Of a stretch of DNA of 64,000 nucleotides, positions 1-9,468 are shown in pieces. The stretch is from Cytobacillus firmus (GTDB taxonomy: Bacteria; Bacillota; Bacilli; Bacillales; Cytobacillaceae). The position numbers were made by a program, and so were the translations under genes. The DNA lies in the NCBI RefSeq assembly GCF_023657595.1, contig NZ_CP098323.1, forward strand, positions 954,001 through 1,018,000, in the 5' to 3' direction. The notes below the pieces were generated by a model, which saw nothing but the letters and a program-made list of their open reading frames with translations, did no database searches and was not told the DNA's origin. The number at the start of each line of letters is the position of its first letter. Position 1 is the first letter of the stretch.

Positions 1-564
1 GGCTTTTATCAAAAATTGGGCATGTGAAGAGGCGAGTTCCTTCACTTCTTCAAATGTCGTTTCCGATCTGCAATAATGCGTGACAAAACCATGCAAGCTT
101 AAAAATACAGACCAAATATCCTTTATGGAAAGAGCTTCAGGAGCGAGTGAATTAATCGCTTGCGCAAAATGCAGGTAGCTTTTATTTGGCCCTTCATTCA
201 GATAGCTTTTCACATCATCATCCCGAATTAAAAACATCAGCTCATAATGCTTTTGATGGGTCAAGCCAAATTGGATATAACCGTAAAAAATATTGAAAAG
301 CTTCTGTTCACTGGTATCTGCAGATTTTCTCAGCACACTGTCGAGGACCTGGTCGAGCTTTTGAAAATCGGCTTCAACCATTTCGTAAAATAATTGGGCC
401 TTATTTTTGAAATGATAATAGATGGCACCATGGCTGCACTGAAGGGTGTCCGCAATTTTTCTCATGGATGCTGCGGCATATCCTTCCTGAACAAACAGAT
501 CACGTGCTACAGAAATAATTGCTTCTTTTGTTAGTTCATCTTGGGCTGATTTTCTTGGACTCAT
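1..564 (-). CDS. TetR/AcrR family transcriptional regulator (partial, C-terminus off window)
   Basis: The first 188 codons are visible; the gene runs off the left edge without a stop. A TetR-type helix-turn-helix occupies about residues 10-55 (KIADTLQCSHGAIYYHF), followed by the start of a helical ligand-binding domain. It is divergent from an acyl-CoA thioesterase gene, and a near-perfect palindrome lies between them, so it probably represses its own gene and the thioesterase. The ligand is unknown; fatty acyl-CoA is a reasonable inference from the neighbour only. Confidence 0.9.
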   Translation of the reverse strand, partial: MSPRKSAQDELTKEAIISVARDLFVQEGYAAASMRKIADTLQCSHGAIYYHFKNKAQLFYEMVEADFQKLDQVLDSVLRKSADTSEQKLFNIFYGYIQFGLTHQKHYELMFLIRDDDVKSYLNEGPNKSYLHFAQAINSLAPEALSIKDIWSVFLSLHGFVTHYCRSETTFEEVKELASSHAQFLIKA

Positions 565-580
565 GGAATCACCTTTCATT

Positions 581-597
581 ATTGAACACTGGTCAAT
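581..597. promoter_or_regulatory. Putative TetR operator palindrome
   Basis: Seventeen bases, ATTGAACACTGGTCAAT, match their own reverse complement at all but one symmetric pair around the central base. The site lies 17 bp upstream of the TetR start codon and upstream of the divergent thioesterase, where an autoregulatory operator is expected. Confidence 0.55.
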
Positions 598-709
598 AAG
601 ATTATATGATAAAGAGGATATTTTTGGCAATACTTTTTTAATATCTATCCAAATTATTTTTATTAGCCATCAGCATTTGATATGCTTTATTAAAACAGGA
701 GGGAACAAC

Positions 710-1222
710 ATGAATGAAACAAAAACTTGCAGAGAATCTTTTACAGTAAAAACAAGCATCGTGCTTCCGCCGGACACGAATACATATGGAACATTATTCG
801 GCGGCAAGCTAATGGCTTATATTGATGATGTGGCAGCCATCGCGGCGATGAGGCATGGAAGAAGAAATGTCGTAACCGCATCTACAGACTCTGTTGATTT
901 TCTTCATCCGGTTTATGAAGGCAATTCAGTCTGCCTGGAGGCGTTTGTGACCTATACAGGCCGGACTTCGATGGAGATTTTCGTAAAAGTAATTGCAGAA
1001 GACCTGCTGACAGGCGATCGAAATGTGTGTGCGATGTCCTTTTTGACAATGGTTGCGGTTGACGAGAATGGAAAGCCGACTCCGGTGCCGGCGGTTGTGC
1101 CTGAGACAGATGAAGAAAAGAGCTTATATGAATCAGCAAAAGAACGTGCGGAAATTCGCAAAAAGCGGAGAAAGGACAGTGAAGCCAGGGCAAAGACATA
1201 CGGTACAGGTCTGCCCTGGTAA
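710..1222 (+). CDS. Acyl-CoA thioesterase, hotdog fold (YkhA-like)
   Basis: Predicted 170-aa cytoplasmic hotdog-fold acyl-CoA hydrolase, releasing CoA and free acid. The characteristic segment is PPDTNTYGTLFGGKLMAYID (residues 20-39), followed by a conserved core and a charged, Lys/Arg-rich tail; length matches single-hotdog YkhA proteins. The start is the ATG at 710 behind AGGAGGG; the open frame extends upstream to 563, but that part overlaps the operator region and has no ribosome site. Probably controlled by the divergent TetR gene. Confidence 0.9.
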   Translation: MNETKTCRESFTVKTSIVLPPDTNTYGTLFGGKLMAYIDDVAAIAAMRHGRRNVVTASTDSVDFLHPVYEGNSVCLEAFVTYTGRTSMEIFVKVIAEDLLTGDRNVCAMSFLTMVAVDENGKPTPVPAVVPETDEEKSLYESAKERAEIRKKRRKDSEARAKTYGTGLPW

Positions 1223-1237
1223 ATAAGGGGGAGAAGA

Positions 1238-1843
1238 ATGGGATCCAGAGTGATGCATAGCATAATCAACAATGAAATTGCTTCCAGAATGAAAATAGAG
1301 AACAAAGCAGCATTTTTACTTGGAGGAATAGCGCCTGACGCTGTTTCTCCCAAAGATACTTCCCATTTTTACAAAGGGAATACGGATGATTACACGCGAA
1401 GAATAGATTATAAGAGTTTCCTTGATAAATACAGGAGCAAAAGTCATTCACCTTACATCCTCGGCTATTACACCCACTTAATTGCAGACCATGTCTGGCT
1501 GACAGGCTTCTATCTTCCCTGGCTGAAAAACAGAATGGAAAAAGATGAGGAAGTCTTTACCCGCTATCATAATGATTTTCGCCTATGTAATGCAAAGCTG
1601 TCTGAACATTACGGCCAAGTTAGATTTGAGATGAAAAATGTAAATGTTCCAAATTTAGATGAGGTTTCTGCCGATCAAGTCAGTGCTTTCATACCTTATG
1701 TTTTAAAAGACTTTGAATATGATAAAAGCGATGCTGAAAAGCCCCTTGAAGTGTTTACATTCCAACAGATCATCGGCTACGTGGAAGCATCCGTGGAGCT
1801 GGGGGCTGCCGAGTTAAAGAAACTTTCAATTGTAAAAAACTGA
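1238..1843 (+). CDS. Zinc-dependent phospholipase C-like hydrolase domain protein
   Basis: A 201-aa protein of the bacterial Zn_dep_PLPC type. Features are an N-terminal histidine (RVMHS), GGIAPDAV, HFYKG, and a helical YYTHLIADHVW segment whose His/Asp residues suit a metal site. No signal peptide is evident, so it is probably cytosolic. Start ATG follows AAGGGGGAGAAG, 15 bp after the thioesterase stop, so the two are likely co-transcribed. The substrate is not known; phospholipase activity should not be assumed. Confidence 0.75.
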   Translation: MGSRVMHSIINNEIASRMKIENKAAFLLGGIAPDAVSPKDTSHFYKGNTDDYTRRIDYKSFLDKYRSKSHSPYILGYYTHLIADHVWLTGFYLPWLKNRMEKDEEVFTRYHNDFRLCNAKLSEHYGQVRFEMKNVNVPNLDEVSADQVSAFIPYVLKDFEYDKSDAEKPLEVFTFQQIIGYVEASVELGAAELKKLSIVKN

Positions 1844-2003
1844 CTCCTTATATCTTCCTATCCTGCAAGGATAATTGAACCTTTTTACACACCATCATCT
1901 AGTAAAATAGACTTAAATTTCAGAATATTAACTCTTATTTCTTGATTATCCTTTTCCTTCCTCTTAAGTTAGACGTGTAGAACCTAACTGAAGGAGGAAG
2001 ATT

Positions 2004-3779
2004 ATGAGAAGAGTTTTGAAAGCTAGTATTCTCATGCTTTTAAGTATCTTACTGGTTGCCGGAACCATGCCGTTGACCGGGCAGGCGAAAAAGCCGAAGC
2101 ATGATGATGGCTATGGCGGATATAGCCAGGTTGATGTAGGCAGGGACGGAATGGTGGCTTCAGCTCATCCGCTTGCCTCAAAAATTGGGGCAGATGTTTT
2201 GAAAAAGGGCGGTAATGCCATCGATGCGGCTGTCGCGGTCCAGTTTGCCCTCAATGTAGTGGAACCGATGATGTCCGGAATTGGCGGCGGGGGCTTCATG
2301 ATGGTCTATGATGGCAAAACGAAAGAAACCACCATCATTAACAGCCGCGAACGTGCCCCGGCCGGAGCCTCGCCGGATATGTTTCTGGATGAAAACGGGA
2401 AGCCGATTCCATTTGCTGAGCGTTCAACAGGCGGTACGGCTGTGGGTGTGCCCGGAACATTGAAAGGATTGGAAACAGCTCTTGAAAAATGGGGAACCCG
2501 TTCTATGCAGCAGCTGATCGGTCCTTCGATTAAGCTGGCAGATAAAGGCTTTCCGATTGATTCTGTATTAGCCGATGCGATTGCCGATAATCAGGACAAG
2601 CTTGACAGAACGGCTGCCGGCAAAGTGTTTTTGCCTAAGGGGGAACCTCTTGAAGAAGGGGACCGTCTAGTCCAGAAAGATCTTGCCAAAACGCTTAAAA
2701 TGATTCGTTCTGGCGGAACTGACGCGTTTTATAACGGGAAAATAGCAGACGCTCTTGCAGGTGTGGTGCAGGAATACGGAGGATCAATGACACCGGAAGA
2801 TCTGGCAAAGTATGAAGTAACCATTGACGAGCCTATTTGGGGGGATTACCAGGGGTATGAAATTGCCAGCATGCCGCCTCCAAGCTCTGGAGGAGTATTT
2901 TTGCTGCAGATGCTGAAAATTCTGGATGATTTCAATCTATCCCAATATGATTTGAAATCCTGGGAAAAATATCACCTGCTTGCTGAAACCATGCATCTTG
3001 CTTATGCAGACCGCGCAGTATATGCAGGGGATCCGGAGTTTGTAAATGTCCCGGTCAATGGGCTCCTTCACCCGGATTATATTAAGGAGCGCCAGGAACT
3101 GATCAGCCTGGATAAAGTCAACAAAAATCCTGAAGCGGGAGATCCTTGGAAATATGAGAACAGTGAAGCCAATTATGAAGCGGCTGAACAGCCGAATGAC
3201 CGCCAATATGGTGAGACTACCCATTTCTCCGTAACGGACAGATGGGGAAATGTTGTATCTTATACGACAACCATTGAACAGGTATTCGGAACAGGAATCA
3301 TGGTTCCAGGCTACGGGCTGATGCTGAATAATGAGCTAACAGATTTTGATGCCGTGCCAGGCGGGGCAAATGAAGTCCAGCCGAACAAGCGGCCTTTAAG
3401 CTCGATGACACCGACGATTGTCTTTGAAGATGGAGAGCCTATTCTGACAGTTGGTTCACCAGGCGGCCCAACGATTATTACATCAGTACTGCAGACAATC
3501 CTTTATGCCATTGAATATGACATGGAGCTAAAAGCAGCAGTTGAGGAACCGCGGATTTATACCAATAACCTGAATTCCTACCGCTTTGAAGAAGGCATTC
3601 CGTCAGAAGTTATTAACAGGCTAAACGGAATGGGGCATAATTTTGGTCCAAGTGCGACCACAATTGGAAACGTACAAAGTATTTTGATTGACCGTGATAA
3701 AGGTATTTTCAAAGGTGTAGCAGACTCCAGCCGTAATGGAGCTGCCATTGGCGTTGATTTGAAAGGGAAAAGAAAATAG
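2004..3779 (+). CDS. ggt: Gamma-glutamyltransferase (secreted)
   Basis: A 591-aa precursor of gamma-glutamyltranspeptidase, which cleaves gamma-glutamyl bonds in glutathione or poly-gamma-glutamate and transfers the glutamyl group. A Sec signal peptide (hydrophobic residues 7-25, then AKK) implies export. The self-cleavage site is before Thr405 in the ETTHFSV motif; this Thr becomes the N-terminal nucleophile of the small subunit. Conserved segments GGGGFMM, NSRERAP, RPLSSMTPTI and GSPGGPTI are present. The gene has its own AGGAGG site and terminator and looks monocistronic. Confidence 0.96.
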   Translation: MRRVLKASILMLLSILLVAGTMPLTGQAKKPKHDDGYGGYSQVDVGRDGMVASAHPLASKIGADVLKKGGNAIDAAVAVQFALNVVEPMMSGIGGGGFMMVYDGKTKETTIINSRERAPAGASPDMFLDENGKPIPFAERSTGGTAVGVPGTLKGLETALEKWGTRSMQQLIGPSIKLADKGFPIDSVLADAIADNQDKLDRTAAGKVFLPKGEPLEEGDRLVQKDLAKTLKMIRSGGTDAFYNGKIADALAGVVQEYGGSMTPEDLAKYEVTIDEPIWGDYQGYEIASMPPPSSGGVFLLQMLKILDDFNLSQYDLKSWEKYHLLAETMHLAYADRAVYAGDPEFVNVPVNGLLHPDYIKERQELISLDKVNKNPEAGDPWKYENSEANYEAAEQPNDRQYGETTHFSVTDRWGNVVSYTTTIEQVFGTGIMVPGYGLMLNNELTDFDAVPGGANEVQPNKRPLSSMTPTIVFEDGEPILTVGSPGGPTIITSVLQTILYAIEYDMELKAAVEEPRIYTNNLNSYRFEEGIPSEVINRLNGMGHNFGPSATTIGNVQSILIDRDKGIFKGVADSSRNGAAIGVDLKGKRK

Positions 3780-3788
3780 AGTTTATGA

Positions 3789-3822
3789 GAATAGCACCTT
3801 GCTGATAAGGTGCTATTCTTTT
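3789..3822 (+). terminator. Terminator after ggt
   Basis: A perfect 12-bp stem (GAATAGCACCTT with its complement) around a 6-nt loop, followed by TTTT. Confidence 0.85.
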
Positions 3823-3933
3823 GGTAAAAAAATGAATACAAATTCATTTTTTTAGCAGGGATTCATCTATATTTGTTGAAATAGAACGGGTCAGGCAAAA
3901 AGGTATTTTGGATAATAGAAGGGGGAATATGCC

Positions 3934-4260
3934 ATGACGGTTAAAAATGAATTATATCAGCTGGCGGATAAAATAAACGCTGATCCCATACATATCAAAG
4001 ATGAAAAAAATCGGGTATTTCAAGTGGACCTGGAGGAAAGCGGTCCTATTCAAATTTTCTTAAAGGATGGAAAAGTCATAGTGGAAGAGGGTGCTCCACA
4101 CCAATCAGAAGTAACGCTGAAATTGTCAGAAAAAAACTTTTCTAAGCTATTAAAAGGCGATTTAAACACAACCATAGCATTTATGACAGGCAGTCTTAAG
4201 GTGGATGGGAAAATGGGCCTTGCCCTCAAATTACAGGAAATAGTGAATAACTATCAATGA
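3934..4260 (+). CDS. SCP2 sterol-binding domain protein
   Basis: A 108-aa single-domain protein of the SCP2 family, which forms a hydrophobic pocket for lipid or acyl-CoA ligands. Diagnostic features are the acidic-hydrophobic strand pattern and the segment LLKGDLNTTIAFMTGSLKVDG (residues about 72-92 contain the core). Small cytosolic protein, no membrane segment. Start ATG follows AAGGGGGAATATGCC. The physiological ligand is unknown. Confidence 0.88.
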   Translation: MTVKNELYQLADKINADPIHIKDEKNRVFQVDLEESGPIQIFLKDGKVIVEEGAPHQSEVTLKLSEKNFSKLLKGDLNTTIAFMTGSLKVDGKMGLALKLQEIVNNYQ

Positions 4261-4263
4261 TAA

Positions 4264-4294
4264 AAAGGCAGCCATCATAGAGGATGCTGCCTTT
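4264..4294. terminator. Bidirectional terminator between SCP2 gene and GNAT gene
   Basis: A stem AAAGGCAGC...GCTGCCTTT with an A-run on the left and a T/A run on the right can terminate the two convergent genes. Confidence 0.7.
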
Positions 4295-4790
4295 AAAAAT
4301 ACAATGCCATCAGGTCTTCATCATAGTAATTGCCATCTATCTTCAATGCATGCCTCTCCTTGCCGTAAACCTCAAAGCCGAAATAAGCATAGAGCTTTTT
4401 AGCAGGAGTATTTTCAGACATGACGGCCAAGTGGATTTGTTCAACCCCGTCCCAGGATCGTGCCTTTTCTACAGCCTTGCTGACAAGGCTCTTGCCGACA
4501 CCATTCTTTCGGGCGGGCTCTGTCACGTACATTGCATATATATTCGAGCGGTGCTTCATTTTTAACCCTGTATCTCTTACTAAACTGACAACACCTATAA
4601 GCTTTCCGTTTTCAAATGCGCCGTAGTGAAAAGAGTTTTCTGCCATAAATCTTTCTCCATACACTTCAGGAGGCCGGCTGGCTTCCTCTTCATAGCTTGA
4701 ACCAAAAGCTTCCGGGTTCTTTTTTAATCCTTCTAACCTAATCTCTTTGTACATTTCACCATCATCCTGGCGCAGCAGTCTGATTTCCAT
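4293..4790 (-). CDS. GNAT family N-acetyltransferase
   Basis: A 165-aa GCN5-related acetyltransferase. The acetyl-CoA-binding loop is ARKNGVGKSLV (about residue 95-105) after the strand IYAMYVTEPA; the C-terminal LAVMSENTPAKKLYAYFGFEVYG completes the fold. The ATG at 4790 lies 8 nt after AAAGGAG; the in-frame GTG three codons earlier is too close to the ribosome site. Acceptor substrate unknown. Confidence 0.88.
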   Translation of the reverse strand: MEIRLLRQDDGEMYKEIRLEGLKKNPEAFGSSYEEEASRPPEVYGERFMAENSFHYGAFENGKLIGVVSLVRDTGLKMKHRSNIYAMYVTEPARKNGVGKSLVSKAVEKARSWDGVEQIHLAVMSENTPAKKLYAYFGFEVYGKERHALKIDGNYYDEDLMALYF

Positions 4791-4915
4791 CAGGGTCACT
4801 CCTTTATTTTTTCTTACCCCTTAAATTCTCTTTACCATTACAAAATCCTTTAGCAAAAATTGTTTTTCTTTGCTTTGATAAGGGAACAGGATAAAAAAGT
4901 ACAGGAGGGATCAGT

Positions 4916-5059
4916 ATGGCACAGGATAACAACAAGGACTTAAAAGAGATTGTAAAAGGGCAGGATTCCCGGCAGCAGCAAGAACAGTCATTAAAAGATC
5001 AGGAGCGTAAGCCGGATCAGCAAAACCGATTAAAGGACCAGGAGAATATGAGGAAGTAA
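4916..5059 (+). CDS. Small hydrophilic protein with LKDQE repeats
   Basis: A 47-aa protein very rich in Gln, Lys, Asp and Glu with the LKDQE pentapeptide repeated twice. It has a clear GGAGGG ribosome site and is followed by its own terminator, so it is likely translated. No cysteine, no membrane segment. I do not recognise the family; composition resembles small spore or stress proteins of bacilli, but that is only an impression. Confidence 0.6.
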   Translation: MAQDNNKDLKEIVKGQDSRQQQEQSLKDQERKPDQQNRLKDQENMRK

Positions 5060-5063
5060 TTTT

Positions 5064-5097
5064 GAGAGGGAGCTATGAAGAATAGCTCTCTTTTTTT
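5064..5097 (+). terminator. Terminator after small hydrophilic protein gene
   Basis: Hairpin built from GGAGCTAT and ATAGCTCTC followed by seven T residues. Confidence 0.75.
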
Positions 5098-5159
5098 AGG
5101 CCGAATTGTAAGCAATGGTTTCCGCATATGGAATATACATATATAAAGGGGGAAGCAGA

Positions 5160-5333
5160 ATGGGAGTGCTGTTTGGTTTAATTATTGCGACTCTGGTTTT
5201 CGCCTATTGCATTGACCGGAGAAGGAAGAAGATAAACAATACAATGCAAAAAGGGATCAGCCCAAGTGAAAAACCGGGGGAGAGCTCGAATTATACGATG
5301 GGTGATAATCATTATACCGGAGGGGGACAATAG
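5160..5333 (+). CDS. Small single-pass membrane protein
   Basis: A 57-aa protein: N-terminal membrane segment (VLFGLIIATLVFAYCI), then a basic RRRKK stop-transfer cluster and a polar tail ending in GGGQ. ATG at 5160 follows GGGGGAAGCAGA. The topology suggests the C-terminal tail is cytoplasmic. Family not recognised. Confidence 0.6.
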   Translation: MGVLFGLIIATLVFAYCIDRRRKKINNTMQKGISPSEKPGESSNYTMGDNHYTGGGQ

Positions 5334-5495
5334 CTATGGAGTTTTGCGATATCAGCAAGGCTCTTCTTTTTTTCCGGATCATGCTTTCTTATCCGGAAAA
5401 TGGGAAAAGATAATGTTGCCTGGTTTCTAAAGCGCATCAAAAAGGGTATAAGGAAAACATACATATTGTAACCTTTTTTAGGAGAAGTGGCCCCT

Positions 5496-7007
5496 ATGAA
5501 AAAAAGAAGAGTGGAATCTTTATTTGTATTTATCCTGATTGCATCTGTTTATACGATATTATTCACGGATGCCGGTCAGCCAATCAAAATCGGTGCTGCC
5601 CTTCTTTATGCAGCTGTTATAGTTATCAGCGCTATTTCCTTGATGCTCGAAAATCGCAGCCCTAATCAGACATTGCTTTGGATGTATGTGCTGGTATTTT
5701 TTCCGGTTGCCGGTTATTTGTTTTATTTGTTCTCCGGGCAGCTTTATTTGAAAGGCTATTTATTTAAAAGCAAAAGAAGCCGGGACAGGGATGAATGGAA
5801 AAGGCTGATGAAAAGGGAAGACACGCCTGATATATCATTTCTGCAGGACAGCCAGCACTGCTTTGCTAAATTCGCCAATAATGTGGCGTTGACCCCTCTG
5901 AGCACCAATTCAAGGGCGAAAATACTTAAAAATGGGGAAGAGACATTCAATGAAATCAAGAAAAAGCTGCGTGAAGCAGAAGAGTTTATCCATATGGAAT
6001 ATTATATTTTCCGGTCTGACAGGCTTGGCAAGGAAATCATCAATATCCTGATCGACAAAGCCAGGCAGGGAGTGGAAGTGCTGTTTATTTTTGATGCGGC
6101 AGGCAGCATGGGGATTACACTGGAGGATTTGCAGTCCATGGAGGATGCAGGGATTAAGGTAAAGCCATTTTCTCCGCTGAAGTACGGTTTTTTTAATCAG
6201 AAATTCAACTTCAGAAACCATCGCAAAATTGTTGTTATAGATGGAAAAGTCGGCTTTGTGGGCGGACTGAATGTGGGAGTTGAATATCTGGGAGAAAATG
6301 AAAAGATTGGATTCTGGCGTGATACGCATATGCTCCTTAAGGGGGAGGCAGTGTATACATTGCATACGGTTTTTCTCCTGGATTGGGAATATGTCAGCAA
6401 GGAAGATGTGCTGGAGGAATACCGGGATGTAAAGTATCCGATTGATGATGATGTGCTTGATGGTGCGGTGCAGGTGGTGGCCAGCGGTCCCGACACACAG
6501 CAGGGAATTATGAGTGATCTATATTATTCAATGATATCCTGTGCGACCAGATCCATTTGGATTGCCACACCCTATTTTGTCCCTGATGAATCGATTCGCA
6601 CCGCATTGAGGGTGGCGGCGGCTAAAGGAGTGGAAGTGCGCATCCTTGTTCCGGAGATCAATGACAGTTTCCTGACGCAATACGCAAGCCGGTCCTACTT
6701 TGCGGAGCTTCTGCGATATGGCGTCGAAATTTATTCTTATAAAAAAGGCTTTCTCCATCAGAAGATTATTATCGTGGACGGAATCCTCGCTTCCATAGGA
6801 ACGGCGAACATGGATATGCGCAGCTTCCACTTGAACTTTGAAGTAAATGTCTTTTTATACGGCACAAGCTCCATCCGCGATCTTGTCGCCCATTATGAAG
6901 AGGATCTGGAGGAAAGTGTGAAATTAAGTCCCGTCCAATATTATAAACGGGGATTGGCGGAAAGATCGAAGGAATCCTTCGCCCGGCTGTTTTCGGGGGT
7001 GTTGTGA
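5496..7007 (+). CDS. cls: Cardiolipin synthase (phospholipase D family)
   Basis: A 503-aa membrane enzyme that condenses two phosphatidylglycerol molecules to cardiolipin and glycerol. Three hydrophobic N-terminal segments (within residues 5-90) anchor it; two HKD catalytic motifs follow, starting at His242 (HRKIVVIDGKVGFVGG) and His421 (HQKIIIVDGILASIGTANMD). Length is typical for bacterial ClsA-type enzymes. ATG at 5496 is preceded by AGGAG; a GTG three codons upstream is in frame but too near the ribosome site. It has its own terminator. Confidence 0.94.
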   Translation: MKKRRVESLFVFILIASVYTILFTDAGQPIKIGAALLYAAVIVISAISLMLENRSPNQTLLWMYVLVFFPVAGYLFYLFSGQLYLKGYLFKSKRSRDRDEWKRLMKREDTPDISFLQDSQHCFAKFANNVALTPLSTNSRAKILKNGEETFNEIKKKLREAEEFIHMEYYIFRSDRLGKEIINILIDKARQGVEVLFIFDAAGSMGITLEDLQSMEDAGIKVKPFSPLKYGFFNQKFNFRNHRKIVVIDGKVGFVGGLNVGVEYLGENEKIGFWRDTHMLLKGEAVYTLHTVFLLDWEYVSKEDVLEEYRDVKYPIDDDVLDGAVQVVASGPDTQQGIMSDLYYSMISCATRSIWIATPYFVPDESIRTALRVAAAKGVEVRILVPEINDSFLTQYASRSYFAELLRYGVEIYSYKKGFLHQKIIIVDGILASIGTANMDMRSFHLNFEVNVFLYGTSSIRDLVAHYEEDLEESVKLSPVQYYKRGLAERSKESFARLFSGVL

Positions 7008-7037
7008 AAAAGTGCCATAGGTGTGGCGCTTTTTTTG
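7007..7037 (+). terminator. Terminator after cls
   Basis: Stem AAAGTGCCA/TGGCGCTTT directly after the stop codon, followed by a run of T. Confidence 0.75.
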
Positions 7038-7082
7038 TGTGGAGGGGTACTGTTTTTTTAATCTGCAGATAGATGAGGGGAC

Positions 7083-7926
7083 TTGCAACCTAAATTGCAA
7101 ATAGATGAACAAGCCTGCAAATAGACCAGCCAAACCTGCAAATAGAAACCCGGAATCTGCAAATAGATGAGCAAATTTGCAAATAGACCAGCCCAACTTG
7201 CAAATAGATAAGTAAATGCAAATAGAAACCCGGAACCTGCAAATAGATGAGGAAACCTGCAAATAGACTAGCCAATCTTGCAAATAGATAGGTAAATGCA
7301 AATAGATACGTAAATGCAAATAGAAACCCGGAACCTGCAAATAGATGAGCAAATTTGCAAATAGACCAACCGAAATTACAAATAGATGAGTAAACCTGCA
7401 AATAGACCAGCCCAACTTGCAAATAGATAGGTAAAATGCAAATAGAAACCCGGAACCTGCAAATAGATAAGCAAATTTGCAAATAGACTAGCCAAATAGA
7501 TAGGTAAATGCAAATAGATGAGTAAACCTGCAAATAGACCAGCCAAACTAGCAAATAGATAGGTAAAATGCAAACAGAGACCCGGAACCTGCAAATAGAT
7601 GAGCAAATTTGCAAATAGACCAGCCGGAATTACAAATAGATGAACAAGCCTGCAAATAGACCAGCCAAACCTGCAAATAGAAACCCGGAATCTGCAAATA
7701 GATGAGCAAATTTGCAAATAGACCAGCCCAACTTGCAAATAGATAAGTAAATGCAAATAGAAACCCGGAACCTGCAAATAGATGAGGAAACCTGCAAATA
7801 GACTAGCCAATCTTGCAAATAGATAGGTAAATGCAAATAGATACGTAAATGCAAATAGAAACCCGGAACCTGCAAATAGATGAGCAAATTTGCAAATAGA
7901 TCAACCAAACCTGCAAATAGGCCCAC
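7083..7926. repeat. Degenerate tandem array of about 40 CAAATAGA words
   Basis: About 840 bp of intergenic DNA in which the word TGCAAATAGA recurs roughly every 20 bp (42 copies by eye, allowing one mismatch). It alternates with short linkers that are themselves recurrent: TGAGCAAATT, CCAGCC, TAGGTAAA and AACCCGGAAC. A 270-bp block at about 7094-7365 is repeated without visible change at 7629-7900, offset 535 bp. Stop-free minus-strand frames of Leu/Ile/Tyr/Phe-rich repeats exist because the unit lacks stop codons; they have no ribosome sites and are not called as genes. Lies between cls and tldD. Confidence 0.9.
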
Positions 7927-8075
7927 CCCACAAAAAGCAACCCACCCATTTACGTCTCCAGACCGAGGCATAATCATCCTCTTTATTGGTCAAAAAAGGA
8001 AAAAATCATACTAAAATAAAGATCAGTACGGTATGATTAGAATAGTTTGAAAAGTTAGATAGAAGGAGGGTCACT

Positions 8076-9467
8076 ATGCTTTCACAATCAGTCATTCATG
8101 ATGTTATTACGGCAGCTCTGGCCACTGGCGGGGATTTTGCCGAAGTATTTGTTGAGGATCGTTTCACCAATAGCCTTGCGCTTCAGGGCGGGAAAATCGA
8201 GAGCAGCTTATCAGGCCGGGATTACGGGATCGGCATTCGTGTGTTTAAGGGGCTGCAGAGTGTGTATGCTTACACAACGGATGGATCAAAGGAAGGTTTA
8301 CTGAAAGCTGCGGGCAATGCTGCCCAGGCGATCAGAGGAGAAAAAATCATTCAGCCCGCACAGCTGCAAAAGGAAATTATTCCGGCAGGGCATCCTATAT
8401 CTCTGAATCCGCGTGAAGTGGAGAAGCTCCGCAAAGTAGATGTCATGAAAAAGGCATATGAAATTGCGAAAAACTATCACAGCAGCATCCAGCAGGTTAC
8501 GGTCAGGTATTTGGATGAAGAACAGAATGTGCTGATTGCCAATTCGGAGGGTAAGTTTGTTGAAGACCGACGGGTGCGAAGCCGCCTTGCCATTCAGTCG
8601 ATTGCGGCAGAAGGAAACCAAATGCAGCCTGGATTCTATGGACCTGGAGCCCATAGAGGCTTTGAATTTATGGAAAACCTGAACTTGGAGCATTACGCCA
8701 ATGAAGCATCTCGCATCGCCGTTACGATGCTTGGGGCAGACCCTTGTCCAAGCGGGAAGTTCCCTGTGATCATCGATAATGAATTCGGCGGGGTTATTTT
8801 CCACGAAGCATGCGGACATGGCCTTGAAGCTACATCTGTAGCGAAGGAAAACTCTGTTTTTGCAAACCGGATCGGCGAAAAAGTGGCCTCGGATGTGGTT
8901 ACATACATTGATGACGGCACGCTTGCCAATGAGTGGGGATCGATTACGATCGATGATGAAGGCGAAAAGGCGCGTAAAAATGTCCTGATTGAAAATGGAA
9001 TTTTAAAAGGTTACTTGATTGATAAATTCGGCGGACGCAGGATGGGCATGGAATCGACAGGATCGGGAAGACGGCAGTCCTACCGTTTTGCGCCGACTTC
9101 GAGAATGACCAATACGTACATTGCAAACGGCAAGTCCACTCCGGAAGAAATCGTCTCAAATACTGAGTACGGAATATATACCAAATACATGGGCGGCGGC
9201 CAGGTCAATACCACAACGGGCGATTACAACTTCGCCGTCATGGAGGCGTATCTCGTAAAAGACGGAAAAATCGGCAAACCGTTAAAAGGTGCTACTTTAA
9301 TAGGGAATGGCCCGAAAACGCTCCAGCTGGTTGATATGGTGGGAAATAACCTGGACCATGGTGCTGGCATGTGCGGTTCACAGAGCGGAAGCATTCCTGT
9401 CAATGTTGGCCAGCCGATGATCCGCGTAAGCGAAATGACTGTTGGCGGAACAAAGGGAGGCGAATAA
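8076..9467 (+). CDS. tldD: TldD metalloprotease family protein
   Basis: A 463-aa TldD/PmbA family protease. It carries the metal-binding HEACGHGLE motif (His243, Glu244, His248), and GIYTKYMGGGQVNTTTGDYNF downstream. The TldD-TldE pair is a heterodimeric zinc protease that degrades unfolded peptides and in some species matures peptide antibiotics. Start ATG follows GAAGGAGGGTCACT. The partner tldE starts 1 bp after the stop. Confidence 0.95.
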   Translation: MLSQSVIHDVITAALATGGDFAEVFVEDRFTNSLALQGGKIESSLSGRDYGIGIRVFKGLQSVYAYTTDGSKEGLLKAAGNAAQAIRGEKIIQPAQLQKEIIPAGHPISLNPREVEKLRKVDVMKKAYEIAKNYHSSIQQVTVRYLDEEQNVLIANSEGKFVEDRRVRSRLAIQSIAAEGNQMQPGFYGPGAHRGFEFMENLNLEHYANEASRIAVTMLGADPCPSGKFPVIIDNEFGGVIFHEACGHGLEATSVAKENSVFANRIGEKVASDVVTYIDDGTLANEWGSITIDDEGEKARKNVLIENGILKGYLIDKFGGRRMGMESTGSGRRQSYRFAPTSRMTNTYIANGKSTPEEIVSNTEYGIYTKYMGGGQVNTTTGDYNFAVMEAYLVKDGKIGKPLKGATLIGNGPKTLQLVDMVGNNLDHGAGMCGSQSGSIPVNVGQPMIRVSEMTVGGTKGGE

Positions 9468-9468
9468 T

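Noticed and set aside
563..709. N-terminal extension of the thioesterase to position 563
   Set aside because: It overlaps the divergent promoter and operator region and has no ribosome site; family length fits the ATG at 710.
7083..7926. CRISPR array
   Set aside because: The repeat word is only 9-10 bp and the linkers are reused many times; no cas genes nearby.
6924..7977. Several minus-strand frames of 115-174 codons with Leu/Ile/Tyr/Phe-rich repeats
   Set aside because: They are translations of the CAAATAGA array, which lacks stop codons in some frames; no ribosome sites, overlapping in two frames, and no protein features.
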